From contig JAUNHS010000071.1 in the NCBI GenBank assembly GCA_030523805.1, positions 1-9,286 on the forward strand: DNA of 9,286 nt, written 5' to 3'. The notes under the pieces are model-generated. The model saw nothing but the letters and a program-made list of their open reading frames with translations, ran no database searches and had not been told where the DNA came from. This DNA is from Acinetobacter sp. GTDB taxonomy: Bacteria > Pseudomonadota > Gammaproteobacteria > Pseudomonadales > Moraxellaceae. Position numbers and translations under genes: made by a program. This document shows positions 1 to 8,820 of the stretch, one piece after another (the first letter of the stretch is position 1; every line of letters begins with the position of its first letter).

Positions 1-348
1 GTCGTTTTGGCATTATTGTCTATGCTAATTAGTAGCTGTATGTATATTGGTTGGAAAGCCTTTAAATCAGGCTATTTCCGATATGGCTATGCGATTTACG
101 GCATTAGTTTATTCTTTGCAGGGCAAGCGATGGTGAATTATGGTATGACCATTAGTTTATTTCCAACCAAAGGTTTTACATTACCTTTTGTGAGTTATGG
201 TGGTTCATCGCTCATGGCAAGCAGTATGATGGTGGCTTTTGTACTTTATGTGGATAAATGCTGTCAATATCGCTTGCAACCGACCGATCGTGAAATAGAA
301 GACGAAAGAATTGCTCAAGCAAGAGATATTTCAAAAATTAGTAAATAA
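1..348 (+). CDS. ftsW: Septal peptidoglycan glycosyltransferase FtsW, C-terminal part (partial at left edge)
   Basis: FtsW is an inner-membrane SEDS-family protein that polymerises lipid II into septal peptidoglycan during cell division, working with FtsI. The reading frame is open from base 1 (residues VVLALL...), so the true start lies outside the window; 115 residues remain before the TAA. The diagnostic family signature is at about residues 55-70 of this fragment (PTKG followed by LPFVSYGGSS). The PTKG form points to FtsW rather than RodA, which usually has PVVG or similar there. Hydrophobic helices precede and follow the signature, and the last ~30 residues are a charged cytoplasmic tail (QPTDREIEDERIAQ), as in FtsW. 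It is followed by two hairpins, the second terminator-like, so it appears to be transcribed separately from the atp operon. Another SEDS paralogue is the only real alternative. Confidence 0.9.
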   Translation, partial: VVLALLSMLISSCMYIGWKAFKSGYFRYGYAIYGISLFFAGQAMVNYGMTISLFPTKGFTLPFVSYGGSSLMASSMMVAFVLYVDKCCQYRLQPTDREIEDERIAQARDISKISK

Positions 349-367
349 TGTTTTTGTAACATTATTT
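343..367 (+). other. Perfect 10-bp inverted repeat across the ftsW stop codon
   Basis: Arms 343-352 (AAATAATGTT) and 358-367 (AACATTATTT) are perfectly complementary around a 5-nt loop (TTTGT). The left arm includes the ftsW TAA. The stem is AT-rich and lacks a following T-run. It is therefore better read as an mRNA 3'-end stability structure or part of a tandem terminator than as a terminator on its own. Confidence 0.55.
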
Positions 368-383
368 GTGAGAAATATCGTTG

Positions 384-415
384 AAGCCATGCACATTGCA
401 TGGCTTTTATTTTAC
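384..415 (+). terminator. Rho-independent terminator after ftsW
   Basis: A perfect 9-bp stem has arms AAGCCATGC (384-392) and GCATGGCTT (398-406) with the loop ACATT. It is followed by a T-rich tract, TTATTTTA (407-414). It lies 36 nt after the ftsW stop codon. The U-tract is interrupted by one A, so efficiency may be moderate. Confidence 0.8.
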
Positions 416-549
416 TAATCAATGAAGAATTGATACGCTCAAACGGACACATTTTACACAAAATAGACCAAGCAATCATTTATTTAAGTCGCTTTTCGCT
501 TAAAACAACAAATAATCAAGGAAAAATTGCGACTATGGTCTTTAAAACA

Positions 550-579
550 TTGCATAAAACAAGCAATTAAACGTATAAT
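550..579 (+). promoter_or_regulatory. Sigma70-type promoter of the atp operon
   Basis: The -35 element is TTGCAT (550-555) and the -10 element is a perfect TATAAT (574-579), with an 18-nt spacer. The expected transcription start is near 586, giving a leader of about 50 nt before atpI. It is the best promoter match in the 289-base gap between ftsW and atpI (349-637). The rest of that gap holds two hairpins near ftsW, nested inverted repeats at 465-541, and no credible gene. Confidence 0.75.
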
Positions 580-637
580 ACACTAGATTAAAACGATTTT
601 GACAAAATGACTACATCAATGTAAAAGTGAGAATGAT

Positions 638-1033
638 ATGAGTCAAATGGGTCGTCTTATAGACCGACGCTTAGCCAAAACTTTAATCATCTTACAGAGC
701 TTGATGATTCCTTGTATCGCTATACTTTCTTGGCTCATTTGGGGGCAAGCCGTAGCGATAAATGCAACATCGGGAGCAATTGTCGCTTGGTTGGCAAGTT
801 GCTACTTTGCTTGGCAATCTTTTCGTGTAGCGGGGGCAAGTGCATCAAAGCAAATGCTCGCCAATATGTATAAAGGAATGATTGGAAAGTTTGTCATTGT
901 TGTCGTTGGATTTATTTTAATTTTAACGAGTGTAAAACCTTTATTGGGCGTAGCACTTTTTTGTGGATTCATTCTTATTCAAAGCGTTTCATGGTTTGCA
1001 CCTTATGTGCTTGCCAAAATGTCTAAACAATAA
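638..1033 (+). CDS. atpI: ATP synthase accessory protein I (AtpI)
   Basis: AtpI is a small inner-membrane protein encoded at the head of many atp operons. It is not part of the mature enzyme; in other bacteria it has been linked to assembly of the c-ring and to Mg2+ handling. The 131 residues are close to the E. coli length (about 126). Four hydrophobic segments are visible at about residues 14-36, 41-62, 80-99 and 102-125. The start is preceded by GTGAG (627-631) at a suitable distance. Sequence conservation in AtpI is always low, so the call rests mainly on size, four-helix topology and its place directly upstream of atpB. A gap of 97 nt containing a stem-loop separates it from atpB, which may allow different expression from the structural genes. 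Confidence 0.88.
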   Translation: MSQMGRLIDRRLAKTLIILQSLMIPCIAILSWLIWGQAVAINATSGAIVAWLASCYFAWQSFRVAGASASKQMLANMYKGMIGKFVIVVVGFILILTSVKPLLGVALFCGFILIQSVSWFAPYVLAKMSKQ

Positions 1034-1063
1034 GAAACCGCAGGACGATGATTTTGAATATAA

Positions 1064-1089
1064 TTTAAACCTTGCTTGCAAAGTTTAAA
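1064..1089 (+). other. Intercistronic stem-loop between atpI and atpB
   Basis: Arms TTTAAAC (1064-1070) and GTTTAAA (1083-1089) pair perfectly. After one C/A mismatch the stem can continue inward with TT/AA, leaving the loop GCTTGC. There is no T-run after it, so it is not a terminator. A TATAAT hexamer (1059-1064) abuts its left edge but has no recognisable -35 partner. Confidence 0.45.
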
Positions 1090-1118
1090 GTGTATTTGGG
1101 ATTTATGAATAACATTGA

Positions 1119-2003
<885 letters not shown>

Positions 2004-2009
2004 TGGTTA

Positions 2010-2048
2010 TGTCTGATGCGTGCAAAATAGTAATGACACCATCGGACA
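2010..2048 (+). promoter_or_regulatory. Long stem-loop in the atpB-atpE gap
   Basis: The outer stem pairs 2010-2018 (TGTCTGATG) with 2040-2048 (CATCGGACA), nine pairs including one G-U. After a bulged C at 2019 it continues with GTG (2020-2022) against CAC (2037-2039). The loop is 14 nt (2023-2036). A U- and A-rich, apparently unstructured stretch follows (about 2051-2080), and then the atpE ribosome site. The T-run begins about eight nt after the stem, so this is not a standard terminator. A role as an mRNA processing or stability element upstream of atpE is inferred. Confidence 0.6.
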
Positions 2049-2069
2049 CGGTTTAAATTTTTTAGTTAA

Positions 2070-2351
<282 letters not shown>

Positions 2352-2355
2352 TAAA

Positions 2356-2389
2356 GCAATATTCCTAAAATTCATCATTGAGGAATTGC
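2356..2389 (+). promoter_or_regulatory. Stem-loop covering the atpF ribosome binding site
   Basis: The left arm GCAAT (2356-2360) pairs with ATTGC (2385-2389). After a 2-nt bulge, TCCT (2363-2366) pairs with AGGA (2381-2384). The loop is 14 nt. AGGA at 2381-2384 is the Shine-Dalgarno core of atpF, whose ATG is at 2391, one base past the stem. Initiation at atpF would thus be masked when the stem is folded. A ribosome ending atpE translation (stop 2349-2351) could help open it. The pairing is read directly from the sequence; the masking effect is inferred. Confidence 0.6.
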
Positions 2390-2390
2390 A

Positions 2391-2861
2391 ATGAATCTGA
2401 ACTATACTATTGTTGGTCAAATTATTGCGTTTGCACTTTTTGTTGCATTCTGCATGAAATTTGTTTGGCCACCTTTAATGCAAGCGATTGAAGACCGTCA
2501 GCGTAAAATTGCAGATGGCTTAAATGCCGCAGAAAAAGCAAAAGCAGACCTTGCTGATGCTCAAGCGCAAGTTAAGCAAGAAATCGATGCAGCAAAAGCT
2601 CAAGCGAATCAAATCATTGAGCAAGCAAACCGTCGTGCAAATCAACTTGTAGATGATGCACGCACACAAGCGAGTGCAGAAGGTGAGCGTATCCGTCAGC
2701 AAGCAAAAGAAGCTGTAGATGCAGAAATCAATGCGGCTCGTGAACAATTGCGTCAGCAAGTTGCAGCATTAGCTGTAGCGGGTGCAGAAAAAATTCTGAG
2801 CCAGCAAGTTGATGCTCAAGCACACGATGCCATGCTTAAACAGCTGGCAGCTAAACTGTAA
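2391..2861 (+). CDS. atpF: F1Fo ATP synthase Fo subunit b
   Basis: Subunit b dimerises to form the peripheral stalk that holds F1 against rotor torque. The 156 residues match the E. coli length exactly. The N-terminal membrane anchor (about residues 4-26, [20 protein letters not shown]) is followed by the conserved cytoplasmic entry [15 protein letters not shown]. From about residue 35 a long, charged, alanine-rich helix gives the right-handed coiled coil of the stalk ([14 protein letters not shown] and onward). The C-terminus ([14 protein letters not shown]) is the delta-binding end. The ATG is set by AGGA at 2381-2384, which lies inside a predicted hairpin. Two b subunits per enzyme are needed against about ten c subunits, so lower translation than atpE is expected. 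It is followed by atpH after 12 nt. Confidence 0.97.
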   Translation: MNLNYTIVGQIIAFALFVAFCMKFVWPPLMQAIEDRQRKIADGLNAAEKAKADLADAQAQVKQEIDAAKAQANQIIEQANRRANQLVDDARTQASAEGERIRQQAKEAVDAEINAAREQLRQQVAALAVAGAEKILSQQVDAQAHDAMLKQLAAKL

Positions 2862-2873
2862 GCGAGGGAAGTT

Positions 2874-3410
2874 ATGGCTGAACTCTTGACATTAGCACGC
2901 CCATATGCAAAAGCAGCATTTGCTTACGCATCTGAGCAACAATCGGCAGATCAGTGGTCAGCTGTGTTACAGATGCTTAGTGCTGCAGTGCAAGATGAAG
3001 CATTTTCCGCTTATTTGAACCGTCCAGAACTTGTTCCTGCTGAAAAAGTAAAAACTTTCAATCAGCTTTTGGGTGATCAACAATCAGCTTCTGTAAGTAA
3101 TTTTTTAACATTGTTGGCAGAAAATGATCGTTTGGCATTATTGCCTGAAATTGCCGCTGAATATGAAGAGCTTAAATCACAGGAAAATAAAGTCGTTAAT
3201 GTCGTAGTTGAATCGGCATTACCATTAAATGCAGAACAAGAAGCCTTGCTTCGTCAGGCTTTGGAAAAGAACTTTGCTAGTCAAATTCAAATGACTGTAG
3301 AAGTAAATCCAGCTTTAATTGCAGGTGTGGTGATTCGTGCGGGCGACAAAGTGATTGACGATTCAGCACTAAACAAGCTTGAAAAAATGCGAACTCGTCT
3401 TCTTGCATAA
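2874..3410 (+). CDS. atpH: F1Fo ATP synthase F1 subunit delta
   Basis: Delta links the top of the alpha3beta3 hexamer to the C-terminus of the b dimer. The protein has 178 residues (E. coli 177). The N-terminal helical domain opens with the family motif [13 protein letters not shown] (about 6-18), which packs on alpha. The conserved C-terminal stretch is [28 protein letters not shown] (about 149-176). The start has the strong site GAGGGA at 2864-2869. Only 12 nt separate it from the atpF stop, suggesting coupled translation. No strong hairpin sits in this junction, in contrast to several others of the operon. Confidence 0.96.
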   Translation: MAELLTLARPYAKAAFAYASEQQSADQWSAVLQMLSAAVQDEAFSAYLNRPELVPAEKVKTFNQLLGDQQSASVSNFLTLLAENDRLALLPEIAAEYEELKSQENKVVNVVVESALPLNAEQEALLRQALEKNFASQIQMTVEVNPALIAGVVIRAGDKVIDDSALNKLEKMRTRLLA

Positions 3411-3440
3411 TTCGTGTAGAAGATAGACTAAAGAATAAAT

Positions 3441-3446
3441 TGAGGT
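3441..3446 (+). promoter_or_regulatory. Ribosome binding site that fixes the atpA start
   Basis: TGAGGT lies eight nt before ATG 3455. An in-frame TTG at 3440 overlaps this site and would add five residues (MRYSA) not seen in the family. The ATG at 3455, giving MQQLNPSEI, is therefore the start. Confidence 0.85.
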
Positions 3447-3454
3447 ATAGCGCA

Positions 3455-4999
3455 ATGCAACAACTGAATCCATCTGAGATCAGTGCGCTCATTAAACAGC
3501 GTATCGGCGATCTGGATACCAGTGCCACCGCTAAAAATGAAGGTACCATTGTAATGGTATCTGATGGTATCGTGCGTATTCACGGTTTAGCCGATGCCAT
3601 GTACGGTGAGATGATTGAATTTGATGGCGGCTTATTTGGCTTAGCACTGAACCTTGAACAGGATTCAGTGGGTGCTGTAGTTTTAGGTAACTACTTAGGT
3701 CTCCAAGAAGGTCAAAAAGCACGTTGTACAGGTCGTGTATTAGAAGTGCCAGTAGGCCCAGAATTATTGGGTCGTGTGGTAGATGCTTTGGGTAATCCGA
3801 TTGACGGTAAAGGCCCAATTGATGCAAAAGAAACTGATGCAGTAGAAAAAGTTGCACCAGGCGTAATTTGGCGTCAATCAGTGGATCAACCAGTACAAAC
3901 AGGTTATAAATCTGTAGATACGATGATTCCAATTGGTCGTGGTCAGCGTGAGTTAATCATTGGCGACCGTCAAACTGGTAAAACTGCAATGGCGATTGAT
4001 GCCATCATTGCACAGAAAAATTCTGGTATTAAATGTATCTATGTTGCGGTTGGTCAAAAACAATCAACAATCGCAAACGTGGTGCGTAAGTTAGAAGAAA
4101 CTGGTGCGATGGCTTATACAACTGTTGTCGCAGCGGCAGCGGCTGATCCTGCAGCAATGCAGTTCTTAGCTCCTTATGCTGGCTGTACAATGGGTGAATA
4201 TTTCCGTGATCGTGGTGAAGATGCATTAATCATTTATGATGATTTATCTAAACAAGCGGTTGCGTATCGTCAAATTTCATTGTTATTACGTCGTCCACCA
4301 GGTCGTGAAGCGTATCCAGGTGATGTATTCTATCTACACTCACGTCTATTAGAGCGTGCATCTCGTGTATCAGCAGAATACGTAGAAGAGTTCACTAAAG
4401 GTGCAGTAAAAGGTCAAACAGGTTCTTTAACTGCGTTGCCAATTATTGAAACTCAAGCAGGTGACGTATCTGCATTCGTACCGACAAACGTAATTTCTAT
4501 TACCGATGGTCAGATTTTCTTAGAAACATCATTATTTAACTCAGGTATCCGTCCTGCGGTAAACGCTGGTATTTCGGTATCTCGTGTGGGTGGTGCTGCT
4601 CAAACTAAGATTATCAAAAAATTATCAGGTGGAATCCGTACCGCTTTAGCACAGTATCGTGAATTGGCTGCCTTTGCTCAGTTCGCTTCTGACCTTGATG
4701 AAGCAACTCGTAAACAGCTTGAACATGGTCAGCGTGTAACAGAATTGATGAAGCAAAAACAATATGCTCCATATTCTATTGCGGACCAAGCGGTATCTGT
4801 TTATGCGTCTAACGAAGGTTACATGGCTGATGTAGAAGTGAAGAAAATTGTAGATTTTGATGCTGCATTGATTTCTTATTTCCGTTCAGAACATGCTGCT
4901 TTAATGAATAAGATTGATGAAACTGGTGATTATAACGGTGAAATCGAAGCTGAAATTAAAGCAGGTATTGAGAACTTCAAGGCGACTCAAACTTACTAA
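3455..4999 (+). CDS. atpA: F1Fo ATP synthase F1 subunit alpha
   Basis: Alpha is the regulatory nucleotide-binding subunit; three alternate with three beta in F1. The protein has 514 residues (E. coli 513). The N-terminal beta-barrel domain (about 1-95) contains NEGTIV and [10 protein letters not shown]. The nucleotide-binding domain has Walker A GDRQTGKT at 170-177 and the Walker B-like [12 protein letters not shown] further on. The conserved [27 protein letters not shown] follows. Arg377 in [11 protein letters not shown] is the arginine finger reaching into the beta catalytic site (E. coli Arg376). The helical C-terminal domain ends in FKATQTY, like the E. coli FKATQSW. The gene lies 44 nt after atpH. 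The gap to atpG (5000-5069) holds a strong hairpin. Confidence 0.98.
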   Translation: MQQLNPSEISALIKQRIGDLDTSATAKNEGTIVMVSDGIVRIHGLADAMYGEMIEFDGGLFGLALNLEQDSVGAVVLGNYLGLQEGQKARCTGRVLEVPVGPELLGRVVDALGNPIDGKGPIDAKETDAVEKVAPGVIWRQSVDQPVQTGYKSVDTMIPIGRGQRELIIGDRQTGKTAMAIDAIIAQKNSGIKCIYVAVGQKQSTIANVVRKLEETGAMAYTTVVAAAAADPAAMQFLAPYAGCTMGEYFRDRGEDALIIYDDLSKQAVAYRQISLLLRRPPGREAYPGDVFYLHSRLLERASRVSAEYVEEFTKGAVKGQTGSLTALPIIETQAGDVSAFVPTNVISITDGQIFLETSLFNSGIRPAVNAGISVSRVGGAAQTKIIKKLSGGIRTALAQYRELAAFAQFASDLDEATRKQLEHGQRVTELMKQKQYAPYSIADQAVSVYASNEGYMADVEVKKIVDFDAALISYFRSEHAALMNKIDETGDYNGEIEAEIKAGIENFKATQTY

Positions 5000-5024
5000 T
5001 TTTGGTAGGTTTGGTTTACGGATC

Positions 5025-5063
5025 AACCTTCGGAAGTTCGCTTGAGCTTCCGAAAACTAGGTT
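5025..5063 (+). promoter_or_regulatory. Strong intercistronic hairpin before atpG
   Basis: The core stem pairs 5029-5039 (TTCGGAAGTTC) with 5044-5054 (GAGCTTCCGAA): eleven pairs with one G-U, closed by the 4-nt loop GCTT. Outside it, AACC (5025-5028) can pair with GGTT (5060-5063) across a 5-nt bulge. This would cover part of the atpG Shine-Dalgarno site (AGG at 5059-5061). No T-run follows, so it is not a terminator. Roles as an RNA stability element or brake on gamma translation are inferred; alpha:gamma stoichiometry is 3:1. Confidence 0.65.
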
Positions 5064-5069
5064 AAGCAT

Positions 5070-5939
5070 ATGGCAAATTTAAAAGAAATTCGTGCCAAAG
5101 TTGCTAGCATTAAAAGCACGCAAAAAATTACACGTGCAATGCAGATGGTAGCAGCTTCAAAAATGCGTCGTGCGCAAGAGCGTATGGCTGCAGGTCGTCC
5201 GTACGCCGACAATATGCACCGTGTGATTGCTCACTTAGTTCAAGCAAATCCAGAATACAAACACCGTTATATGGTTGAGCGTGCTGTAAAGCGTGTTGGC
5301 TATATCGTGGTATCTTCGGATCGTGGCTTGGCAGGTGGTTTAAACATTAACTTGTTTAAAAAACTTGCACAGCATGTGCAACAGCAACAAGAGCAATCAA
5401 TTGAAGTTCAGTTTGCTTTAATTGGACAAAAAGCGGTTTCGTTTTGTAAAAATTTCGGCGGTACAGTATTAGGGGCTAGCACTCAATTGGGCGATGCTCC
5501 AGATATGGAACAGCTCAGCGGTTCTGTGCAAGTTATGCTTGATGCTTTTGATCGTGGTGAAATTGACCGCATCTATTTAGTGTCAAACGGTTTCGTGAAT
5601 GCGATGACTCAAAAGCCACAAATTGAGCAACTTGTTCCTTTAGCACCTGCAAGCGAAGATGAATCGTTAAATCGTAGCCACAGCTGGGATTATATTTATG
5701 AGCCAGAAGCTGAAGTGCTATTAAACGGTTTATTGGTACGTTATATTGAGTCTATGGTTTATCAGGGCGTAGTGGAAAATATCGCCTGTGAACAATCTGC
5801 TCGTATGGTTGCGATGAAAGCTGCAACTGATAATGCGGGTGAGTTGATTAAGAGCCTACAACTTATTTATAACAAGTTACGTCAAGCTGCAATTACTCAG
5901 GAAATTTCTGAGATTGTTGGCGGTGCGGCTGCGGTGTAA
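5070..5939 (+). CDS. atpG: F1Fo ATP synthase F1 subunit gamma
   Basis: Gamma is the central rotor shaft turning inside alpha3beta3 and carrying torque to the c-ring. The protein has 289 residues (E. coli 287). The N-terminal helix carries the signature [27 protein letters not shown] (about 6-32). The Rossmann-like middle starts at [17 protein letters not shown] (about 76-92). The C-terminal helix contains [14 protein letters not shown] and ends with [20 protein letters not shown], the other half of the shaft coiled coil. ATG 5070 has AGG at 5059-5061 eight nt upstream. The site may be partly paired in the hairpin at 5025-5063. The stop is followed after 34 nt by atpD. Confidence 0.97.
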   Translation: MANLKEIRAKVASIKSTQKITRAMQMVAASKMRRAQERMAAGRPYADNMHRVIAHLVQANPEYKHRYMVERAVKRVGYIVVSSDRGLAGGLNINLFKKLAQHVQQQQEQSIEVQFALIGQKAVSFCKNFGGTVLGASTQLGDAPDMEQLSGSVQVMLDAFDRGEIDRIYLVSNGFVNAMTQKPQIEQLVPLAPASEDESLNRSHSWDYIYEPEAEVLLNGLLVRYIESMVYQGVVENIACEQSARMVAMKAATDNAGELIKSLQLIYNKLRQAAITQEISEIVGGAAAV

Positions 5940-5947
5940 GGTAATTT

Positions 5948-7368
<1,421 letters not shown>

Positions 7369-7393
7369 GCGAGTGATCACAACTGTTGATCGC
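7369..7393 (+). other. Weak stem-loop between atpD and atpC
   Basis: GATCA (7375-7379) pairs with TGATC (7387-7391) around a 7-nt loop. GC (7369-7370) and GC (7392-7393) can add two pairs across a bulge. The atpC ribosome site (7401-7406) stays outside the structure. It is short and bulged, so it may be incidental. Confidence 0.3.
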
Positions 7394-7400
7394 CCTAATT

Positions 7401-7406
7401 AGGAGG
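7401..7406 (+). promoter_or_regulatory. Consensus ribosome binding site of atpC
   Basis: AGGAGG, five nt before the ATG, is a full match to the anti-Shine-Dalgarno core and the strongest in the operon. It is notable because epsilon is needed at only one copy per enzyme. Confidence 0.8.
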
Positions 7407-7411
7407 TTCTC

Positions 7412-7831
7412 ATGGCAACAATTCAATGTGATGTAGTTAGTGTAAAAGAATCAATTTACTCTGGCTCAGTCAAAATGTTGATTGCAAAAGGGGTAGGTGG
7501 TGAGCTTGGTATTTTACCAGGACACGCACCACTAACCACTTTACTCCAACCTGGCCCTATCCGTATTCAACTTGAAAACGGTGATGAAGAAATCGTTTAT
7601 GTGTCTGGCGGTGTACTAGAAGTACAACCACACGTTGTAACTGTATTAGCGGATACAGCAATTCGTGCAGATAACTTAGACGAAGCTGCCATTTTAGAAG
7701 CTCGTAAGCACGCAGAATCTTTGCTTGCTAACCAAAAGAGTGATTTAGATGCAGCTGCAGCATTGGCTTCATTAGCTGAAGTTGCTGGTCAGTTGGAAAC
7801 AATCCGTAAAATTAAAAACAGAGCAATGTAA
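7412..7831 (+). CDS. atpC: F1Fo ATP synthase F1 subunit epsilon
   Basis: Epsilon binds gamma and the c-ring and can inhibit ATP hydrolysis through its C-terminal helices. The 139 residues equal the E. coli length. The N-terminal beta-sandwich (about 1-85) shows the family blocks [50 protein letters not shown] and IRADNLDEA. The C-terminal two-helix domain (about 90-139) is present ([12 protein letters not shown]...[12 protein letters not shown]), so the inhibitory arm is not truncated. It is the last gene of the operon, 43 nt after atpD, and is followed closely by a strong terminator. Confidence 0.97.
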   Translation: MATIQCDVVSVKESIYSGSVKMLIAKGVGGELGILPGHAPLTTLLQPGPIRIQLENGDEEIVYVSGGVLEVQPHVVTVLADTAIRADNLDEAAILEARKHAESLLANQKSDLDAAAALASLAEVAGQLETIRKIKNRAM

Positions 7832-7850
7832 TTTTTACAGAGCAATGTTT

Positions 7851-7886
7851 AAAACCACATTTCCGATGGGAATGTGGTTTTTTATT
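7851..7886 (+). terminator. Rho-independent terminator of the atp operon (probably bidirectional)
   Basis: A 14-pair stem (7851-7864 against 7868-7881) includes one G-U and has the 3-nt loop GAT. Its core is ACCACATT against AATGTGGT. The right arm runs into a T-rich stretch (7878-7883, then ATT). The AAAA at the left base gives a T-run on the minus strand, so it may also stop transcription from the convergent exporter gene. It begins 20 nt after the atpC stop. Confidence 0.92.
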
Positions 7887-7925
7887 GCACTTTATTTAAG
7901 CAATGATGGGGGAAACTTAGTAAAT

Positions 7926-7951
7926 TGTGGATAAGTTTAGACTTATCCCAA
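7926..7951. other. Inverted repeat with a consensus DnaA 9-mer
   Basis: GGATAAGT (7929-7936) and ACTTATCC (7941-7948) form a perfect 8-bp inverted repeat with a 4-nt loop. The minus strand of 7926-7934 reads TTATCCACA, an exact DnaA-box consensus. The mirror arm gives a two-mismatch version (TTATCCCAA, 7943-7951). There is no T-run on either strand. It may be an extra 3'-end hairpin for the minus-strand gene or a protein-binding site. Function is unknown. Confidence 0.4.
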
Positions 7952-7968
7952 GTGGATTTCAAAATGAT

Positions 7969-8568
7969 TTATCGCCAAAAGAAGCGTAAAATGACAGGAA
8001 TAGAGCAGAAAATGAGTAGTAATGCCGAGCCTTTGTAAAGCTGTTGTGATTTTAAACCAACAAAACCATGTAATAATAAAGCACGTCCAAAAAACATCCA
8101 AAATAAGGCACAAGGAATCATGACAATGCCAAGAAGTAGCATGGTGTAGCTATATTGTTCTACATTATCCCAGCTTTGTGGTGGAAAAATGCCTGCCGTG
8201 AATAAAATTGCTTTGGGATTTTTTAAGCAAGAGTAAAAAATTTTGGCATTGCTGACTTGTTTGTTTAAGGTCAAATGCTTGTGTAAATCTGATGCTTTCC
8301 ATAAGCGAAATGATAAAAATAAAATATAGACGATACTCAAAAAATGCAAAATTTCGCTAAATGCCGTCCAATAAGGTGCGGCAATATGTAGGCACAAGCC
8401 CCATAAACCAATGGCGTAAATATAGCCTAAATATTGTGCTGGTAAATGCTTGACGGCAGACCAAATTCCTTTTTGATAGGCGGTATTCGCAAGTAGGGCA
8501 TTGGTTGGGCCGGGAATAAGAAAAACCGCAACTAAAGCCATAAGAAAGAATATAAAATCAATCGTCAT
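7969..8568 (-). CDS. LysE/RhtB-family amino-acid exporter (substrate unknown)
   Basis: This is a probable inner-membrane exporter of the LysE/RhtB superfamily, whose members pump out amino acids or similar small metabolites. The 199 residues fit the usual ~190-215. About six hydrophobic segments are visible, near 4-22, 42-62, 66-90, 112-130, 140-163 and 176-196. The family hallmark near the N-terminus is FLIPGPTNALLANTAYQKG (about 16-34), with the PGP motif. KNPKAILFTAGIFP (about 116-129) matches the second conserved block. The start, ATG at 8566-8568, has TGAG eight nt upstream on the minus strand. A promoter precedes it. It converges on atpC and diverges from the Tsx-like gene; neither neighbour suggests the substrate. 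Charged residues are sparse and the sequence departs from well-studied members, so I give no gene symbol. Confidence 0.85.
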   Translation of the reverse strand: MTIDFIFFLMALVAVFLIPGPTNALLANTAYQKGIWSAVKHLPAQYLGYIYAIGLWGLCLHIAAPYWTAFSEILHFLSIVYILFLSFRLWKASDLHKHLTLNKQVSNAKIFYSCLKNPKAILFTAGIFPPQSWDNVEQYSYTMLLLGIVMIPCALFWMFFGRALLLHGFVGLKSQQLYKGSALLLIFCSIPVILRFFWR

Positions 8569-8627
8569 ATCTCAATCTCATATTATGACGCATTTTGATG
8601 GTATGCTGTCGTATAGAAGATGCCGTC

Positions 8628-8656
8628 ATCATATAATAAATTGTATGCAATGACAA
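8628..8656 (-). promoter_or_regulatory. Sigma70-type promoter of the LysE-family gene
   Basis: On the minus strand, TTGTCA (8651-8656) is followed after 17 nt by TATGAT (8628-8633); each is one mismatch from consensus. The expected start is near 8621, giving a leader of about 53 nt. The -10 lies inside one arm of an imperfect inverted repeat (8580-8590 and 8624-8634) that could serve as an operator. Confidence 0.6.
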
Positions 8657-8776
8657 ATTTTATACGTCATTTTATCGTAAATCTGTGAAATGTCTCTAAT
8701 TTTATCTAAAGTATAGCTTATATTATCATCATACTCATCTTTTGTATTTGTAAGTCATGGATTTTTATAGAGATTT

Positions 8777-8785
8777 TGCTATAAT
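8777..8785 (+). promoter_or_regulatory. Extended -10 promoter of the Tsx-like gene
   Basis: TGCTATAAT is an extended -10 element (TG-N-TATAAT). No good -35 is found at 16-18 nt upstream, which fits the extended -10 class. The start would fall near 8792, about 29 nt before the ATG. The rest of the 252-base divergent region (8569-8820) is AT-rich and holds the opposing promoter and the ATGACG repeats. Confidence 0.65.
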
Positions 8786-8820
8786 AGCATTTTCATATAC
8801 TAATTTGAGAGTTTTAAAAA

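Noticed and set aside
535..624. Tiny ORFs in the atp leader (535-570, 11 codons; 607-624, 5 codons)
   Set aside because: Neither has a ribosome site at a workable distance, and the first overlaps the -35/-10 promoter elements, so it would not be on the transcript.
631..645. Fur-box-like sequence near the atpI start (GAATGATATGAG)
   Set aside because: Too few matches to the 19-bp Fur consensus and no iron-related gene nearby.
1048..1068. Six-codon ORF after atpI (MILNII)
   Set aside because: AGGA is only about two nt before its ATG, too close for efficient initiation, and there is no coupling with atpB.
2049..2065. Terminator or attenuator between atpB and atpE (stem 2010-2048 plus T-run)
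   Set aside because: The T-run begins about eight nt after the stem and is broken by AAA; termination here would cut off the rest of an essential operon.
2520..2759. Minus-strand ORF of 79 codons inside atpF
   Set aside because: Its cysteine- and leucine-rich translation is what the reverse complement of the Ala/Gln/Lys-rich b-subunit coiled coil gives.
3398..3423. TCTTCT/AGAAGA inverted repeat across the atpH stop codon
   Set aside because: Only six pairs with a 14-nt loop, partly dictated by coding sequence; too weak to list as a structure.
3440..3454. TTG-initiated extension of atpA by five residues
   Set aside because: The TTG overlaps the Shine-Dalgarno site that serves ATG 3455, and the family N-terminus begins MQQLN/MQLN.
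3531..3932. Minus-strand ORF of 133 codons inside atpA
   Set aside because: Long only because atpA uses codons whose complements lack stops; no start signal and no recognisable domain.
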